64,000 nt of DNA from Dipylidium caninum (GCA_017562135.1 QEYB01000715.1:868001-932000), one strand, 5' to 3'; positions 11,807 to 27,700 are shown, counted from the first letter of the stretch. The notes: generated by a model not told the origin, from the sequence alone. A program made the numbers and translations.

Positions 11807-14800
11807 GGTGGTGATGGTGAATGGGGTGGTGGATAATTTGGTGATTAAAATAATTAAATCGCGCGTTCACGAAGGTGCAACCGGAAAACCATTAAATTAA
11901 CTGACCACAAATGGACAGGCGGCGCACACGCACGCGCGCGTGGTCATACACTGACTGAATTTATCCCCACTTAAATCTCATTCCCCCACACATACGCACG
12001 CTGCATCTCTTAACGTTAATTACTCCACAACAACTTGTCACCGGAGCGTTAGGCGCAAGAGGACTGGCAGTCGTGGAAAGTGAAAGTCAACGCACGGGGA
12101 GATGAATTTGCGCGATGAAACAAGGCAATTGTTGGGTTTGAACAAAAGACGTAATAAAATCCCAGCACCGATTGCCGTCACACTTCTCCCCTGCTTCGGT
12201 TGCTGCTCCCCCCTCGAGGAACAGGTTGCCCGGGGGGAAATACCAGTCCGTCCGAGTTTTTGTGTTGACGAGAAAGCATCGATGGGCAGCACTGTCATCC
12301 GGGAGGGCAACCTCATGAGTCCCGTGTCCCGCAGTTTGCATAAAATCCACTTCTTGCTCCATGTCATATGCACTTTAAAGCGGGTTTAATATTTCTGTGA
12401 AGGGTTTCGAAAATCCGTTTTGTGCTAATGGGAGGAAGAATGTTCCCGCGCGGACGACTTCCTCGCGAAACGCAGAAGCGGATGCGAAAGCATCACACCT
12501 CGCCTGCTCCACTCCATCGTAGGTGCGGAAGGGTCCGGAATATACCCAGAGAGGGGAAGAATTGATCGATGGGGTTCGAGGTGCCCGCAAATCGTTCCTC
12601 CCCTTCCATTGAGCGAGGGGATTGCAATACTATTGATGTGCATGTTAGTAAGGCATCATGCTCCACTCCACGTGTCCGCGCAATCCCCTTTGGGTGGCCA
12701 CTGCGCCGGGGGAATTTTATTGTCCACTTCTAATAGGGCAGAGGAGGGTTCACACCGGTCGGGAGTAGTGCACGAAGACCGCCTTCGATGTTTCCACCGA
12801 AACTAACTCAAAATAATGAAAGCCAAGTGAGCTTTCTGCTTGAAGCGTAACACCTCGTAACGCTCATGGTAGTTGGAAATCACATGAAAGCAAATTTACT
12901 GTCTCGAAAGTAAGGTGGATAGCAGAAGGAGGTTAACAAGTATTTCATCAGAACATTTGACCTACTCACTAGTCCTCCGAGGGTTTTCTGCTTAATGAAT
13001 GACTGAGTGGGCGAATGGGCGAATGGATGCTATTACCCTCACTGAAAGCATGGAAATCGCCAGGAGATCACGCGAAAACGTCCTCAGCGCTTCTTTTAAA
13101 TTGCTTGATTAAGCGTGTCGCTCTCCCGCAGGATAGCGCATCTGAAGCGTGCGGCGGCATTACAAGATTTTATTCTCCCAACGGGCAGCGGACGCCTCTC
13201 TGACTCCCGCAAATCTCCTCACCTCCGCCAGGCTGCCTGTCAGCATCCTCCTCGGGCATGCCCCTCCCGGTGGTCCACTTAAAGTTAGCCACGCTTTAAT
13301 GCGCTCGCATTTTCGTGGTCCAAACCTCCAAATGTCAACTTAACATCTATTTCAGTTCATCTGCCTTATTGCGGACTGGCCTAAAGTGGACCAGAATTTG
13401 TTTGAGAGGCAACGGCATTACGAGTTGGACCCTCGTCGTCGGCGTAAAAAGAAGGTGCAATGGCGATTCTGCGTGCTGCTGCGGCGCATACACGTGACTG
13501 CCGAGGGGCACCCTTGGGGTGTCGTCGCTCTTTTCACTTTCTACAAAGACCTAACTCACTGTCCACTAAGGTATTTATGCAATTGTACTAATGGAAGTTA
13601 GTCGCGCAATAATCCTCTCTTGGTGAAAAATCGCACGGAAAAGATTGAGCGAACGTGAGAAGAATGGCCCAGCCCCAGCTGAGGCCGTCGTTGCTCTCCT
13701 GAGGAAACCACCGCGGCCGGACTCGTAGGCAGACGAGGAGATTGTTGGTGAGGCCTTTCGACCACGCAGGTTCCGTCGTTGGGCCTTTCCGCATTCCTCA
13801 ACCTGCGCCGCGTAGAAGGCTCAACTTGCCCGGCTGCAACTGCAAACGTTTGCAACAAAAGGCAAAAACGCCTGTCACCAATGCGTCTGTGAGGCAGGAG
13901 TAGTGCAAACCTCAAGCGTGTGTTTCGTCGGCATGCACACCGTCGCCTACAAGAGGGAGCGACAGGCTATTAGGCGGAAGTGGGCGTTAAAAGGGTTTGG
14001 GCCATTGCGATCGACATCTTCGCAAGCTGGGGAAGTCGAAGACCTCGAGGAGTTGCTGCCATCCGATCCGGTGTTGGTCCAAATCCCGATGCACTCAAAG
14101 GCCACGCTTCCTTAGTTCGCCTACATCAGCCAGTGTGGGTACCACTGCTGCATAATTTGCTCAAAATGTTTTCGAATAACGCACTGCGTCGTTATCATTT
14201 CTTCTCACAGGACGGCGGGTTCATAGAAATAGTTGGCGTGAGGAGGAGAAGACGACTGAGTCGTTGAAGTTACGGCATCCGAAATGCTCATAAATCGCCT
14301 TAGCCCATTCTGCCTCATTTCGCTAAATTGTCCCGCCTCCAACCATTCGGTCCCTCGAGGCAAGGAGGAAAGCTTTCCGGCACCGTGGAGAAGTGCTGAG
14401 GGGCGGACGCTGCCTCAAGACGGCGCCTTTCGGCGTGAGTGGGCAAGACGAAAGACAAACATCAGGGCAGCTAACTGGCCCCATTGTTGACAGTCTTGCA
14501 GTTGAATGAGCACAATGACACAAGTTTACACCATCGATGCGGCAACTCACTGCACGGCCACCCGGCGGCGACAGAGGGGAATTTATAAACCGGCTAATAA
14601 TAGTGAGGTGCTTTGCATCATGACCATTGCGGGAACGAGGTCTTCTACTACGCCAACCTGAATTTCCCAGATTAGTCCTCAAAGGGAGATTATATGGAGC
14701 GGGGCTCCGCGCGGTTGCTCAATCTTGCCACGGTTTTTCATTCCGTGGAAGATCGCGGCTTAAATTATACGTACAGCCCAACGGAGCGTCCAATTAAAAA

Positions 14801-15039
14801 TGTGCACGTAATATATCACAACAACTAATGACGATTTTAATGAAGGACCTGTGCCGCCTAAATTTCAGTGATTTTAGCGGCGCTTTTGTGTGTGGAACCA
14901 GCGCCATTTATAACCCACACGTAAGCACTTGAGAGAGTGAGAGTGAGAGAGAGCGAGAGGAGAGCAGAGTAAGAAGAGGAGAGAAAGGCAAGCAGAAGGG
15001 TAGAGAGAACGCTAGGCGGAGAGCCTGCGGACGCGCGCA

Positions 15040-15057
15040 CAAGCAATTAATTGCTTG
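15040..15057. promoter_or_regulatory. 18-bp perfect palindrome with back-to-back homeodomain sites
   Basis: CAAGCAATTAATTGCTTG reads the same on both strands and contains CAATTA/TAATTG, a core typical of paired homeodomain (Q50 class) binding. It lies about 3 kb upstream of the first placed exon of the NK1-class gene. The palindrome is seen directly. Use as a homeodomain dimer or autoregulatory site is inference. Confidence 0.4.
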
Positions 15058-15308
15058 AGTGAATTTCGGTCTCTGCCGCCACCACTGCCAGCACAGCCCT
15101 CTATGTCCCAGTGCGGTTTATTGACTCAGACGAGTTATAACTTCCCCTCGCTGCCATCACTCGCGGCTGGGGTGCGTGGAGGCTTGAGAGCGGGGCAAGA
15201 GGATAATTAGTTTAAAAAGCCTTCTCGATTGCCCTACTCGCAGTGGCACACCTAAACGCTAATTGTGCGGTGAGTGCGCAGGTGCACGCATCAGCCTCTC
15301 GGCCAGCC

Positions 15309-15387
15309 TCAGCGCTCGCACTACGCACGTGCGCGCGTGCGCGTGCGAGCGCGTGAGTCGACAGCCGCGCGCGCGCGTGCGCGGACG
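15309..15387 (+). repeat. alternating CG/TG/CA purine-pyrimidine tract
   Basis: About 80 bp of mostly alternating purine-pyrimidine (GTGCGCGCGTGCGCG and CGCGCGCGCGTGCGC). Such sequence can adopt left-handed DNA under supercoiling. It directly precedes the TAATCAGCTGATTA palindrome. Confidence 0.6.
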
Positions 15388-15391
15388 CAAT

Positions 15392-15405
15392 TAATCAGCT
15401 GATTA
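15392..15405. promoter_or_regulatory. 14-bp palindrome: E-box flanked by TAAT/ATTA
   Basis: TAATCAGCTGATTA is a perfect palindrome combining a CAGCTG E-box with flanking homeodomain half-sites. Composite bHLH/homeodomain sites of this layout are known from animal enhancers. Function here is inferred only from the motif and its position upstream of a homeobox gene. Confidence 0.35.
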
Positions 15406-17221
15406 CGCCCACTCACACGCAGGCGGTGGTGCGTGCGTGCGGGAGACGGACAGGCGGTTTGTGGGACAGGTACGTCCGCACATTCAGAAATTGCGGAGAG
15501 GACTCTGTGAGGCGCCGCGCACTTGGCGAGGGAGAGACCCCCTGACAGCGCGACTCGTCATGGCCTCCTTCAGAGTGGATCATATCCTCAGCAAGCGAGA
15601 GACCAGAGCCCCTGTTGGACTTTGTGAACGACGGCACCGCCTCCGCACCCTCGTGTCGTCATGCTCCCACCACGGACGACTCGAAATCAGGTAGAAGCCC
15701 TTGATTGCTGGTCACGTGCTCTCTACTCATAAACACCTATTATTAACTCTATTGTGCCGAAGTAGGGAGTGTATCATTCTCCACTAAAATACATGTCCTC
15801 GTCCGCCTACCATGTGCCGTAGTCGCCTCAAATTTATTAAAACTCCTTGAGAAAAAGCACATTCAGAGGCATTTCTCAAGATTCATGATAACCAGCTCTG
15901 TCTTCTTCGAAACCTGAAGATTACTGCGTCTGCAATGGGAGAGTGAAGGGTTAGTTGCCATCACGGCCGCATTCAGCGACTGTTAGTTGCCGGGGTCTAG
16001 TGTCGTCGTCATTTGCGCGGTGTAATGTATGCCGATTTACGATAATAACGTATGACATTAATTAAACGGCCAAGGAATCCTTTGTTACTCAACTGCTATA
16101 CTGGACACGCTAGAAGTTTATGAGGGGTCTACAGTCAACCAACGACTCACCACCTCGTCAAGAATTACGGGAGGAAAACGAACAACGGACTGTGTATGAC
16201 GGGGAAACTTTAGAATAAGCAATTGAAGCATTAAAGACACTCCCATCGTGACAATTGAACATATCAACTGCTGTCGAATACACATTTCGTACTGTTAACC
16301 GATTGTATTGTTGCATTGACAGGACTTGGGGTCTGAAGCAGTGTCGAGTAATTAACACCCTCTCGAGCTCATCTAAACGAAATCTGCTTGTAAAAGTCAA
16401 AATAAATTGTGTTAGACGCGTTCTCAGCCCTTATGTTTGGGTGCTCTTTTTTGCGTCCGGTCTCTGGACTTCGATGATCATCCAGCAGAGCAAATTATGA
16501 GTCGGCGCAAAAAAGAGGCTTTTACCCTTTCTCCCAGTAACAATTCCAGGGGTGGCAGTGATGGAAGCCATGATTAGCGATTGGACAAGGCCACCGTCAT
16601 TGAATCAAGCCCGAGGGGAGGGTTAAAAATAGCAAAATGTGCGACACGAAGAAGTGCCCTTTTGGTGAAGCGTCGGGATGCTATGCCGGGTCATGACACA
16701 CACCCACTTTCAGCGGTTGGCTGAGAGAGAGGCGTGATTGCAATGCGCGGTGGCAGTGACAGCACTTCAAACTGCCTCTGTGAGTCAAATTAATTTTGGC
16801 ACCTGGGATTCGCACACCTATGAGTAGTGCGAAATGGTGAAACGAGCGATACACCACGGAAGCCGCCAAACCCTCCCGCCGAAGGCGCCGCTGAGCCGGT
16901 GGGGCGCCTGGCCGAGTGGCCGAGGGACAGCGACGACTCGGCGCCCCGTCGCCCACCCGCCCCACATGCACAAGCGTGCATGCGTACGTACATTTCTGCG
17001 TGTGGCTCCCTCGATGCCGATTATCTCTATGTCATTACGGTCGCTTAGTTTCAGGTCCCCATTTCAAGGTGAATAGAACAAATGCTGACGACATCGAGGT
17101 AAGAGGAGTGAAGACCGAAGAATTTACTTAGATGCCTATTTTCTTCCGAAATGTCCACCCACTTTAACCCAATGCTTAACAGTCCATTTTTCTGGTCTCG
17201 ATTAAACTGGTTGTCCCCATT

Positions 17222-17309
17222 CCATCCTTCCTCCTCCTTGTCCTCCTCCTCCTCCCCTCCTGAGTCCTCTCCTCCCCTCCTCCTCCTCCTCCTCCTCCTC
17301 CTCCTCCTA
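17222..17309 (+). repeat. (TCC)n / CT-rich microsatellite
   Basis: TCC triplets dominate the stretch, with an uninterrupted run near 17278-17308. The apparent minus-strand frame through it is a poly-Arg artefact of the repeat. Confidence 0.8.
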
Positions 17310-18080
17310 CTTTTATCGCCACAGGTGTAGTTCAACAGCACACCTCGAATTCTACTTGTGGGTTAAGTGAGGCCTGCTGTCTCATTTGCGGAGCGGAGCC
17401 CACAAGATTAATTTGCCCAGTGCTAAGGCGGAGTGTGGTAGCATAATTGCCCTCAACTCTACAGAATGTTGTGCGGCCAAAGGCATAAGTGTGGGCAATT
17501 TAAGTGACAATTTCATTGCAGCGCTCATTTACGTGTCGTTGGTGGGGAAACTGGGCCGGTCAATTAAAGGCGATTAGATGCCGTCGGTGGGTACTATTGT
17601 TGCGTCGACGGACCCAATTGCCGGATCTCCAGCGCTCCCATTCAGCGACAGAAGGGCTTTCATGTCTTTTTTTCACGGCCTCTCACCACTTGTCACAAAA
17701 GTCAGCGCGTCCGGCCGCGTGCGCCCGCACTGTCGGACGACAGGGGACTCCGGGCCGCGGGGGGCCACTCTGTCCTCTTCGGGCGCAGCGGCGTCTTCTG
17801 CGTGTCGGCAGTGGCCATCTACCCGCGGGGACGCTTGTGTGCCTCCCAAGGCAATAAGTGAAACTCAAAATCAACGCTACCTTTTCCGGCTCACTTATTT
17901 TACTGCAAGATCGGCATTCATTTGACAAAATCTCTTTCATGCTTATTAGGCATGAAAATAAGAGGGACCATTCTTTTCTCCGAGCACACTTTGAATGAGT
18001 AGGTCAAACGAGTTACTGCTGAGTTGACAGAGCGTGTTCTCTTAATTGATGGATTGTTTATTAATTCTATTGTTTGCCAG

Positions 18081-20353
<2,273 letters not shown>

Positions 20354-21701
20354 ATGGCAAAATCACAAATCCTCCTCCTTGTACATAATCTTTGAGACTG
20401 TAGTTTCAACGACGCTTCCTCTAAAGAAGCAATTGTGACTACTTCATGCCAATCGAAATGCATTTGATAGTACGGGCCTTTGAGCTGGTTATCCGTTAAA
20501 ACAACTGGCTCTTCTGCCGTCGGATCACCGATGGAAATACAGCGCACAATATACTAAGAGCAGATTTGGGCACATAATAGCAGCAGGCGAGCAGACTGGC
20601 ACAGCCCCGATGTCCAAACTGCGGAGAGTGCTTCCCGTGCTCCAAAGAGAACCTCAGGTCACAAGCATGCGTGCCCGACTGACTCGAGGCGAGTCATCAA
20701 TCTAACTCCAACCGATAAAAGCACACTCTTTCTCAGAACCGTTTTACAGAATTTCCAACATTTTGTGAAGTGTTGTGAAAGGTCGAGGTAAATGGTCGGT
20801 GACACCCCGACAGCCTTGCGTCTACGGTCTGAACTATACACTGGCGACCGCGCATAGGGGAAATACAGAGGCCCACGACATGTTGCGCAATCACTCGTGG
20901 ACTCCCAATTCTCTCCTCCACCTAGCAGTGGATCAGTCATGCATTTCCCGATGCATCCTCCCACCACGAGTTCAGGTGAAACGTCTCGTTCAGCCCGCGA
21001 TAGCCATCAAGCCAGACAGGCGGCTGGGTGAAGGTCCCTGGCCATTCGTTTTTATGCAAGGAAATCACCACCCGCTGCTGAAAATAGTACCATCTATGAC
21101 AAATTCTGGATCTTCAGTCCTCACTTCTCAGGAATAGAATTACGGAGACAGAGAATTGCTTCATCTAGCTGTTTTATTGTTAGAAGGTATAGTAATAGGA
21201 GAGGGGAGAGTTTGGTTGAGAAAAGGTGAGAAAAGTGAGTGGGTGGGTGCCTGGACAAAAGGGAGCAGCTTTGTGTATGGAAGGGAAAAGGTGAAACATA
21301 ATCCAAAGTTAGCAGGCAAGGCGAACAAGAACTCCAGATGGAGAATAAGAAGGGGACTTTCGTCATTGGCGTCGAGTGATATGCACAAGCGGGGTTCAAG
21401 AAATTGATGTTTAAAAGTTTACTTACTCCATTGCAAAGGAGAAATAAAAGCAATTTTGCATTAAGTGAATTGTTCGAGCATTTTGCGATTTCGCCTAGGA
21501 GTGCGCAGACGTGGGTGTGCTTGCAAAAGCGTTCAACTCATTCGAAGAAAAGAAACTAATTGGCCCATAAAAATACAAAATAATACCATATGTATATAGT
21601 AACAATAACAGAAGATTGATTCTTCATTCAAGAAAAAAGGTGTGGCGGAATGAGAAGACGTGTGAATGAAAAGAGAGGTGTTGGCGTGCAACTGTGGATT
21701 T
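20354..21701. other. convergent intergenic region between NK1 gene and MAGUK
   Basis: No recognisable coding sequence. The NK1 frame ends at the left edge and the MAGUK stop codon at the right edge, so it should hold both 3' untranslated regions. A minus-strand AATAAA is present at 21173-21178. Confidence 0.5.
21173..21178 (-). terminator. candidate MAGUK polyadenylation signal (AATAAA)
   Basis: A canonical AATAAA on the minus strand, about 520 nt past the MAGUK stop codon. It is the first canonical hexamer I see on that strand after the stop. Confidence 0.45.
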
Positions 21702-24700
21702 TTACTTGGGAGAAGTCTGCTTTTCCACGCGCTGTAGGTTTTGACGAGCAGGCAGCCAGACTTGTGGTCCTTTGTGCTGTTGCAACACCCTATACACCGA
21801 CACTAGCGCACTGTCCAGGGACTCCAAATTCAGTATGGCTAGAGACACCGAATAGGACTAAAAGCCACGCCTTCCTCGGACTTATGTCAAAATGGATTCA
21901 GCATTTTCATGTAAGTCGAGTACCCAAGGGCGCCCAAGGCTCACTTACCAGTGAACAGGTGCCAGTATTCAGACTCCATTCGGGTGCAGGCCTCGTGCAT
22001 CTTGCGCGCCTGATCCAAAGTAAGACGTCGTTGGAGACCACGACACTGCATTACGGTTTCCGGTTTTAAAAGAATCGACATAGGATGAAGGCCAGTAGTC
22101 TAAAACAAGCGTATGCGGTCTACTGTAGGGATATCAGTACCAATCAATGTAGACAGGAGGGGAATAAGTCAAGATCCACTCGGGAAATGTTGGCCACCTT
22201 GCACGATAGATGGGGGAAAAGAATAAGCTAATTAAACGGATATTAACCATAGCAGAGGAGTGTTTATGGAGAGGAAAGAGAAAAATAGTGTTCATATTTC
22301 GGCCAAATCCACGATATAACCGCTGCATAACAAATCCACGATATAACCGCTGCATAACAAGATCCTAGGCTCATATTTAATAGGTGCAGATTTTAAATAA
22401 CTTATAGTAAAACCAAGACAACACTACATTCTTAATGGAAAAAACAGGAATAAGACAAGTGAAGACGCCTACTCACCTGCAGCCGGTAGATGGCTACGAC
22501 ATTGGCATCGACGATACAGATACGGCCGCTTTGAAGCACCTCTAAGATTGATTGCATTGAAGTTGCGTAGAAATTGTCATTCTCGACCATCACATCTAGG
22601 AACTTGCCCGATGAAATGTCTGCCTGCATGGCCGCCTTGGAAGAATAGAAGTGGTAGTGAACCCCGTCTATCTCACCTGCCTGCGGTGGCCTGGAGGTAT
22701 CTGCATGAGGACACAAGGCCGAAAATGAATCAGGCGCGATTGGCGTCGCGAAAAACTAACCCAACAAATCAGTAGTGGCCGCAAAATGTCCGCACTGACC
22801 CGAGACCCGGCCTCATGCCGGGTACTTAGATTTTCCCAAATAAAGAACCAACAGCTACCGATAAAAGAAGATAAGCACAGGAAAATCGGAATGGTACAAG
22901 AAAGTGAATTCACATATGGTGCAAACTAAAACACTTATTTTGACAATGGGCTAAGAAGAGCAACCTGATGGCATGAGGAAGCCTTATGCGACCCCAAAAG
23001 GCACCGGATAATCGTGATAAGTTGGCAAATTAGTTGCCACTGAGCTGGCACTCGGTTAGAGGCGAAAACAACAAAGCAGGCGTCGTCTTGAAAAAACGTC
23101 GTCAAGTCGAATGAAGGCAGTCTTCAGGTAGACACAGTACAATAGAACACCCACGTGAAAATCACTCAAGACAGCATAGGGGAAGAATCAAGGGTGCTTT
23201 CAAACAAATGCAAACGCCTAACTAATGACCAAAAATTTCTCTCCTACGAGCGCTGCTTCTCCACACGAGGTGTTCCGCCAGCAAGACGAGACACCACCTC
23301 CCCTCCAGTAATGAGATGCATCCGCTGTGAATCGCAAAGTTGAGAAAAAAAGGGAGGTTTGGAGGGAGGGAAGGTGAAAGAGATTTCAGTTGCAAGAACA
23401 CGAATCGCATTATGGACTGGAAAAGGGCCCACCACTCGCGATTTAAAAAAAAAACAGTGATTTTTGTAGAGGTTAAACAACTGAGGTTGGAAAATGCAAT
23501 GCCAACTTAGCATTTCTATACTACGAGAAAGAACCAAGTGAAGAAGACTCCTTCAAGTCGTGGATGCGCCACAACTCTCCTCCCCCTCCCCCCCCCCTCC
23601 GCCCCAACAACACGTCTTGTCACCGTGTACAGGCTTCGCAACTATCCAGTGCCACGTCCACGTCTCACGCCTCATGTGCCCACCACAGACCAGAAGGAGA
23701 CTTTTCTCCCGACCCACTACTCCTCCCTCTTTCAAACGACATTCTTCCTGCCACCGACCCACCCCTCCTGCCTCATGCGCATTGAACAGATCTCAACTCC
23801 GGTTGTGCCCCTGTCGCCCTGTCAACGGCCCCGACCACGTCTCGTCTCGCCACGCCATGCCATGCCGTGCCATCATGCCATGCCACGCCGTGGGTGGCAG
23901 GGGAAGAAGGCGAAGTCAGGTCTCTAAAAGTGTGGGGGCACCGCTTCTAGACTTTGTGGACGCCGGCCTATGGTCCGTCAAATAAATACAAATCTGACGC
24001 CAATGGGGTCATCGGCAGCAACAGCAACAGCAGCAGCAGCAACAGCAGCAGCAGCGACGGCATTGTACACCTTCAAATTGCAACACAACCTGAATGGAGA
24101 ACATGTTTCCGAAAGCCATATTGAATGACTCCAAAATTGCCACCTTCCGTCACTCATTATTGCATATGGCATCTGCCAAAGGACACTCGATTCAACCTGC
24201 AATACTCTAGAGTCGGTGATACGTACTTCCCCGTTTGCGGAAGCCAATAAAATGCTGAGTAGCTGAGCGCCGGATCACGGCGACACATGCTCTCGCATAG
24301 GTTGACGAGGTTCTTCCATCACCGTGGGACGAAGTTTAGACAAACTCAAATCACATCAGGTTAACCACGAAAATTACATAAATCGAATAATTAAGGAACT
24401 TACGCTGTATGCAGGTGGCAAATTCATCAGAACGGAGAAGTTCCTCTGTTATTCTCTCTTTCAGGGGCCCAAACATAATCAAGGGCCGGGCCATTTTTAA
24501 CGTTACTGGGTGGACGATCTCATAGGTGCGCGATAGTCGGGCTTCGAAACCTGAAACATCGAAAGAGTTGGGATAGGATTGCGGCACGTGGAAGGTGACT
24601 GCAATCTCAATAACAGGTACATCGGATTCTGTGCGTCATAGCAGTAGTATGGCTCCAGGCGAAATTGGCAAAATAAATTTAATCTAGGTCAAGACAGCAT

Positions 24701-27700
24701 AATGCACCAATGCGTTTTGTGTGCAAATCTACATCAACAACTTTCGACTATAGGGAGGCGAAACATGTAATAACCGTTCTTCGCACGTCGATTTCAAGTG
24801 ACTATGAGAAATTGTGGCCTCAGATTTGGAGGGGAACTCGTAAGTACTCTCCGTCCACGTGGGACAGGTACCAGCCTTAAAAATTGCACCATGTTAGCTG
24901 AAGTGGACGACTGACACGGGCAGTAACAAATGCAAACAGCAGGTTTGCGCCCCTTAAAGATTGCCTGGCTCAGAAAACTAATCACACGCAGTTGTTGAAA
25001 GGGAGGAACGCGCGCGGCAGGGCATATACAGAGTAGACGGAAAGCCGAGGGCGCAGGTGGACAAGGAGCGCGCTGGTTCAATGCAAAGTAGTCAACCTCA
25101 TGGCCAACAACAAAGGTGAGGGGCAATAACACTAGGTTAGTTTTCTCTGCCGATTCATTGAAAGGATGTGTTGGTCTGCGATGGGCTCAGTTTTTGCATA
25201 ATAGTAAAGAAGATTCAACTACGATTAGTGTGAATTGACTAAAATAACACCAAATAATTTCCCATACCGCAAAAGACAAGGCATGGGGATTTGTCGAGAA
25301 GCCTCCTGTGTGGTGCGGGGGGTGCACGCCGGCGCCGATTTGCATTTAGAGGGTAACTTGCGTTTAGTAATAAATCTAAGGAAGCCGAGATCGATGCCAT
25401 GGATAGACGAAACACCAGACACGAGTTAAGTTTGTGTTGGAGACTGAAGTCCCGTTGTCGATGAAATTCATTAAAAGCGCGTGAACATATCATTCATGTG
25501 GGATGGTAATTTACAAAGTTAAATTGGTGGCTAGATGAAGTAAACCATCTCGCTATCAGGAAATTTTGTTGAGACACCATGAAATGGATATCAGAACAAT
25601 ATATACGGACGAATATGGATAAAGAAATCAGGTGCTGACAATCGTCACAAGGTCAACAGCACCTTAGCCTCCCAATGGTTTAGTGAAAAAATAGCAGGTT
25701 CAATGTTTATAACCAATGAAAAATCCAACAAAAAATGAGATCTGTCAATATATTTGAGTCATATTTCAGTAAATTACTCATTAGCGTACAAAATCAGACA
25801 CATGGATAATGCACATAGCTAAGATAAAAAGAGTAAGCGACCAGGTCAGACATGGTCGAAGTAAGTGGAGTGAAGCGGAAGCTGTTTCGTATGGAAGGAA
25901 TTGATATTTGTAGTTACGCCAAATATCACCTGACATCCCAACAATGCATACCCGGGACTTCCTCAATACTTATGCGACCATTAAAAAACAAAGATGTTTC
26001 AACTGTTGGTTATATTCGTGGCAGCTGATCGGCTGGAGAGCAGGCATGGGCGGCCGCAGCTTTTTTTTTAAAATAACAGGGTTAGGCTAAGTGGAAGGCT
26101 GGGAGGAGAAGACAAGCAGTTTAGTGTGCAGTCAAAACACTTGCGTTTTTAAAAAGGGAATAATAACAAGACCGGAATTGCTGAAAACTCATCTACCAAA
26201 GACCAAAATAAAAGTGTAATAACTAAACCGAAGTTAAATACATTCAGGTGTGCTGGGAAGGAATAAGAAGTGTGCTAGTTTACACGAGCACGAAGGTGCC
26301 TCAGTGGAATACAAATTTAAAATACTTCTAAAGACAAAAACGTTTACATAGTTAAAACAAAAGGGGACATATAGCGAAATTATCATGAAATATAACACGA
26401 GCAAGGCCATTTTAAAAGTGACGAAGTCAATCAAGTCAACATTAACGAAACTCCCATCACGTAATCTTCACCTAGGGCGGAGACAAAGTGAGGTGAGGGG
26501 TAAAATGTTCCAATTGGACGCAAGATATGTCCCCTAACAGAAGGAGAAGGACACTCGTTTAACTTCGACGCAAACATCAGGTGCAAGTGGCAGAAATGGG
26601 ATTGCATTAAAAGACGAAAGGTGAAGAGACGAAAAGAATGCTATTGGGCAAAAATGTTTGCAAGAGGTGAGACGTAACCTAAAAAAAAGCCTTGTCCATA
26701 ACACTATGAACAAGAGGGAGGATAGAAGATACGATAATAATCTAAATAAAGCAACGTCGAAAAGTGTAAGACTGGCAACATCCACATAGACGGAAAAAAT
26801 GACGGGTACACATGTGCGAGCGCAGTGAAGGAAAAATTCAGGAAAGACTCGCTGCGTGAACAATTATAACAGGTCTCTACATGTTAGCATTTACTTTGCG
26901 CTATGCACTTATGATTGTTCCTGCACCATCAAAGTCAAATGCCAAGAGACTTGAGAAAAAGGTTGGTGAGGAGACATCAATAGAACCGTTCGAATGACTA
27001 CAATGGCAAAGAAAACAAGGTCTCACTTGACAACGGGTGTGTGTGTGCGGGTGGGTACGTGTGCGCGTGACTACGCAGTTTGACTGCCACATTTTTTGCA
27101 CAAAAACTGTGTCCACGGTGCAAAACATATTCTAACATCACAGCCATTTGAAAGTGCCCTCAACTCCCCTAGATGGGGCATATTATGAGGGGCAAAAAAT
27201 GTTACACCAATTTCACCGCGACCGATTTTGGATTCCCATAATATCAAACGTAGGGGGTCACAAGTATCGCTGTCAAAGGCCTCGTGAGGGTAGTATTAAA
27301 ACTTGTTAATCCTTCCGGTTATAATGTGGTAAGTTCCAAGTGAAAGGGAAGAGGTTAAACAATCTTAAGTCAACATGACTGACAGAGGGGGGAAATGTCG
27401 AGAAGTTTCAGAGGGATTTGCATTGCTTCGCACAAAAATTGAAGTCCATGACTTCTAAAAGTAAAGTGATGCATATCGCTTGCTGTTCAGCAAGCCTCTC
27501 GCAAGGTAAAACGGTTTGCGAAGAAATGAAATTTTTAGTAGTGACATAGTACTCTGTCGTGTCATGAAAGGAGACATGGGAAAACAAGCAAACATGCTTT
27601 GTCGGAGTGGATGTAATCTCGTCGACGAGTAAAATTAATTTGAGGTTAGAACAAAACCTCCACCAGACCATTAATTTCAAAAAACTTTAGCTTTTGAATT

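Larger units (their letters stand above)
7951..18080. other. 10 kb without recognisable genes upstream of the NK1 homeobox gene
   Basis: No open frame here resembles a known family, and the longer frames lie in locally GC-rich, low-complexity sequence. The stretch holds CT/GA-rich tracts (near 11.09-11.18, 11.45-11.53, 11.77-11.82, 14.93-15.01 and 17.22-17.31 kb), alternating CG/TG tracts and many TAATTA/ATTA cores. Unidentified 5' exon(s) of the homeobox gene must lie in it, because the first exon I can place (18081) begins at an acceptor with a split codon. A cis-regulatory role is inference from the neighbouring gene. Confidence 0.5.

Noticed and set aside
16905..16990. tRNA-like stretch (GCCTGGCCGAGTGGCCGAG)
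   Set aside because: It resembles a leucine/serine tRNA A-box, but no GGTTCGA-type B-box or acceptor-stem pairing follows at the right distance.
17578..17925. Frame of 115 codons as the first exon of the NK1 gene
   Set aside because: It has no EH1-type repressor motif or other NK1 feature, sits in GC-rich sequence with equally long frames on both strands, and no donor joins it convincingly to 18081.
23553..23927. Three overlapping plus-strand frames in and after repeat copy A
   Set aside because: They run through C/T and CATGCC simple repeats, and the corresponding frame in copy B is not conserved, so no protein is supported.
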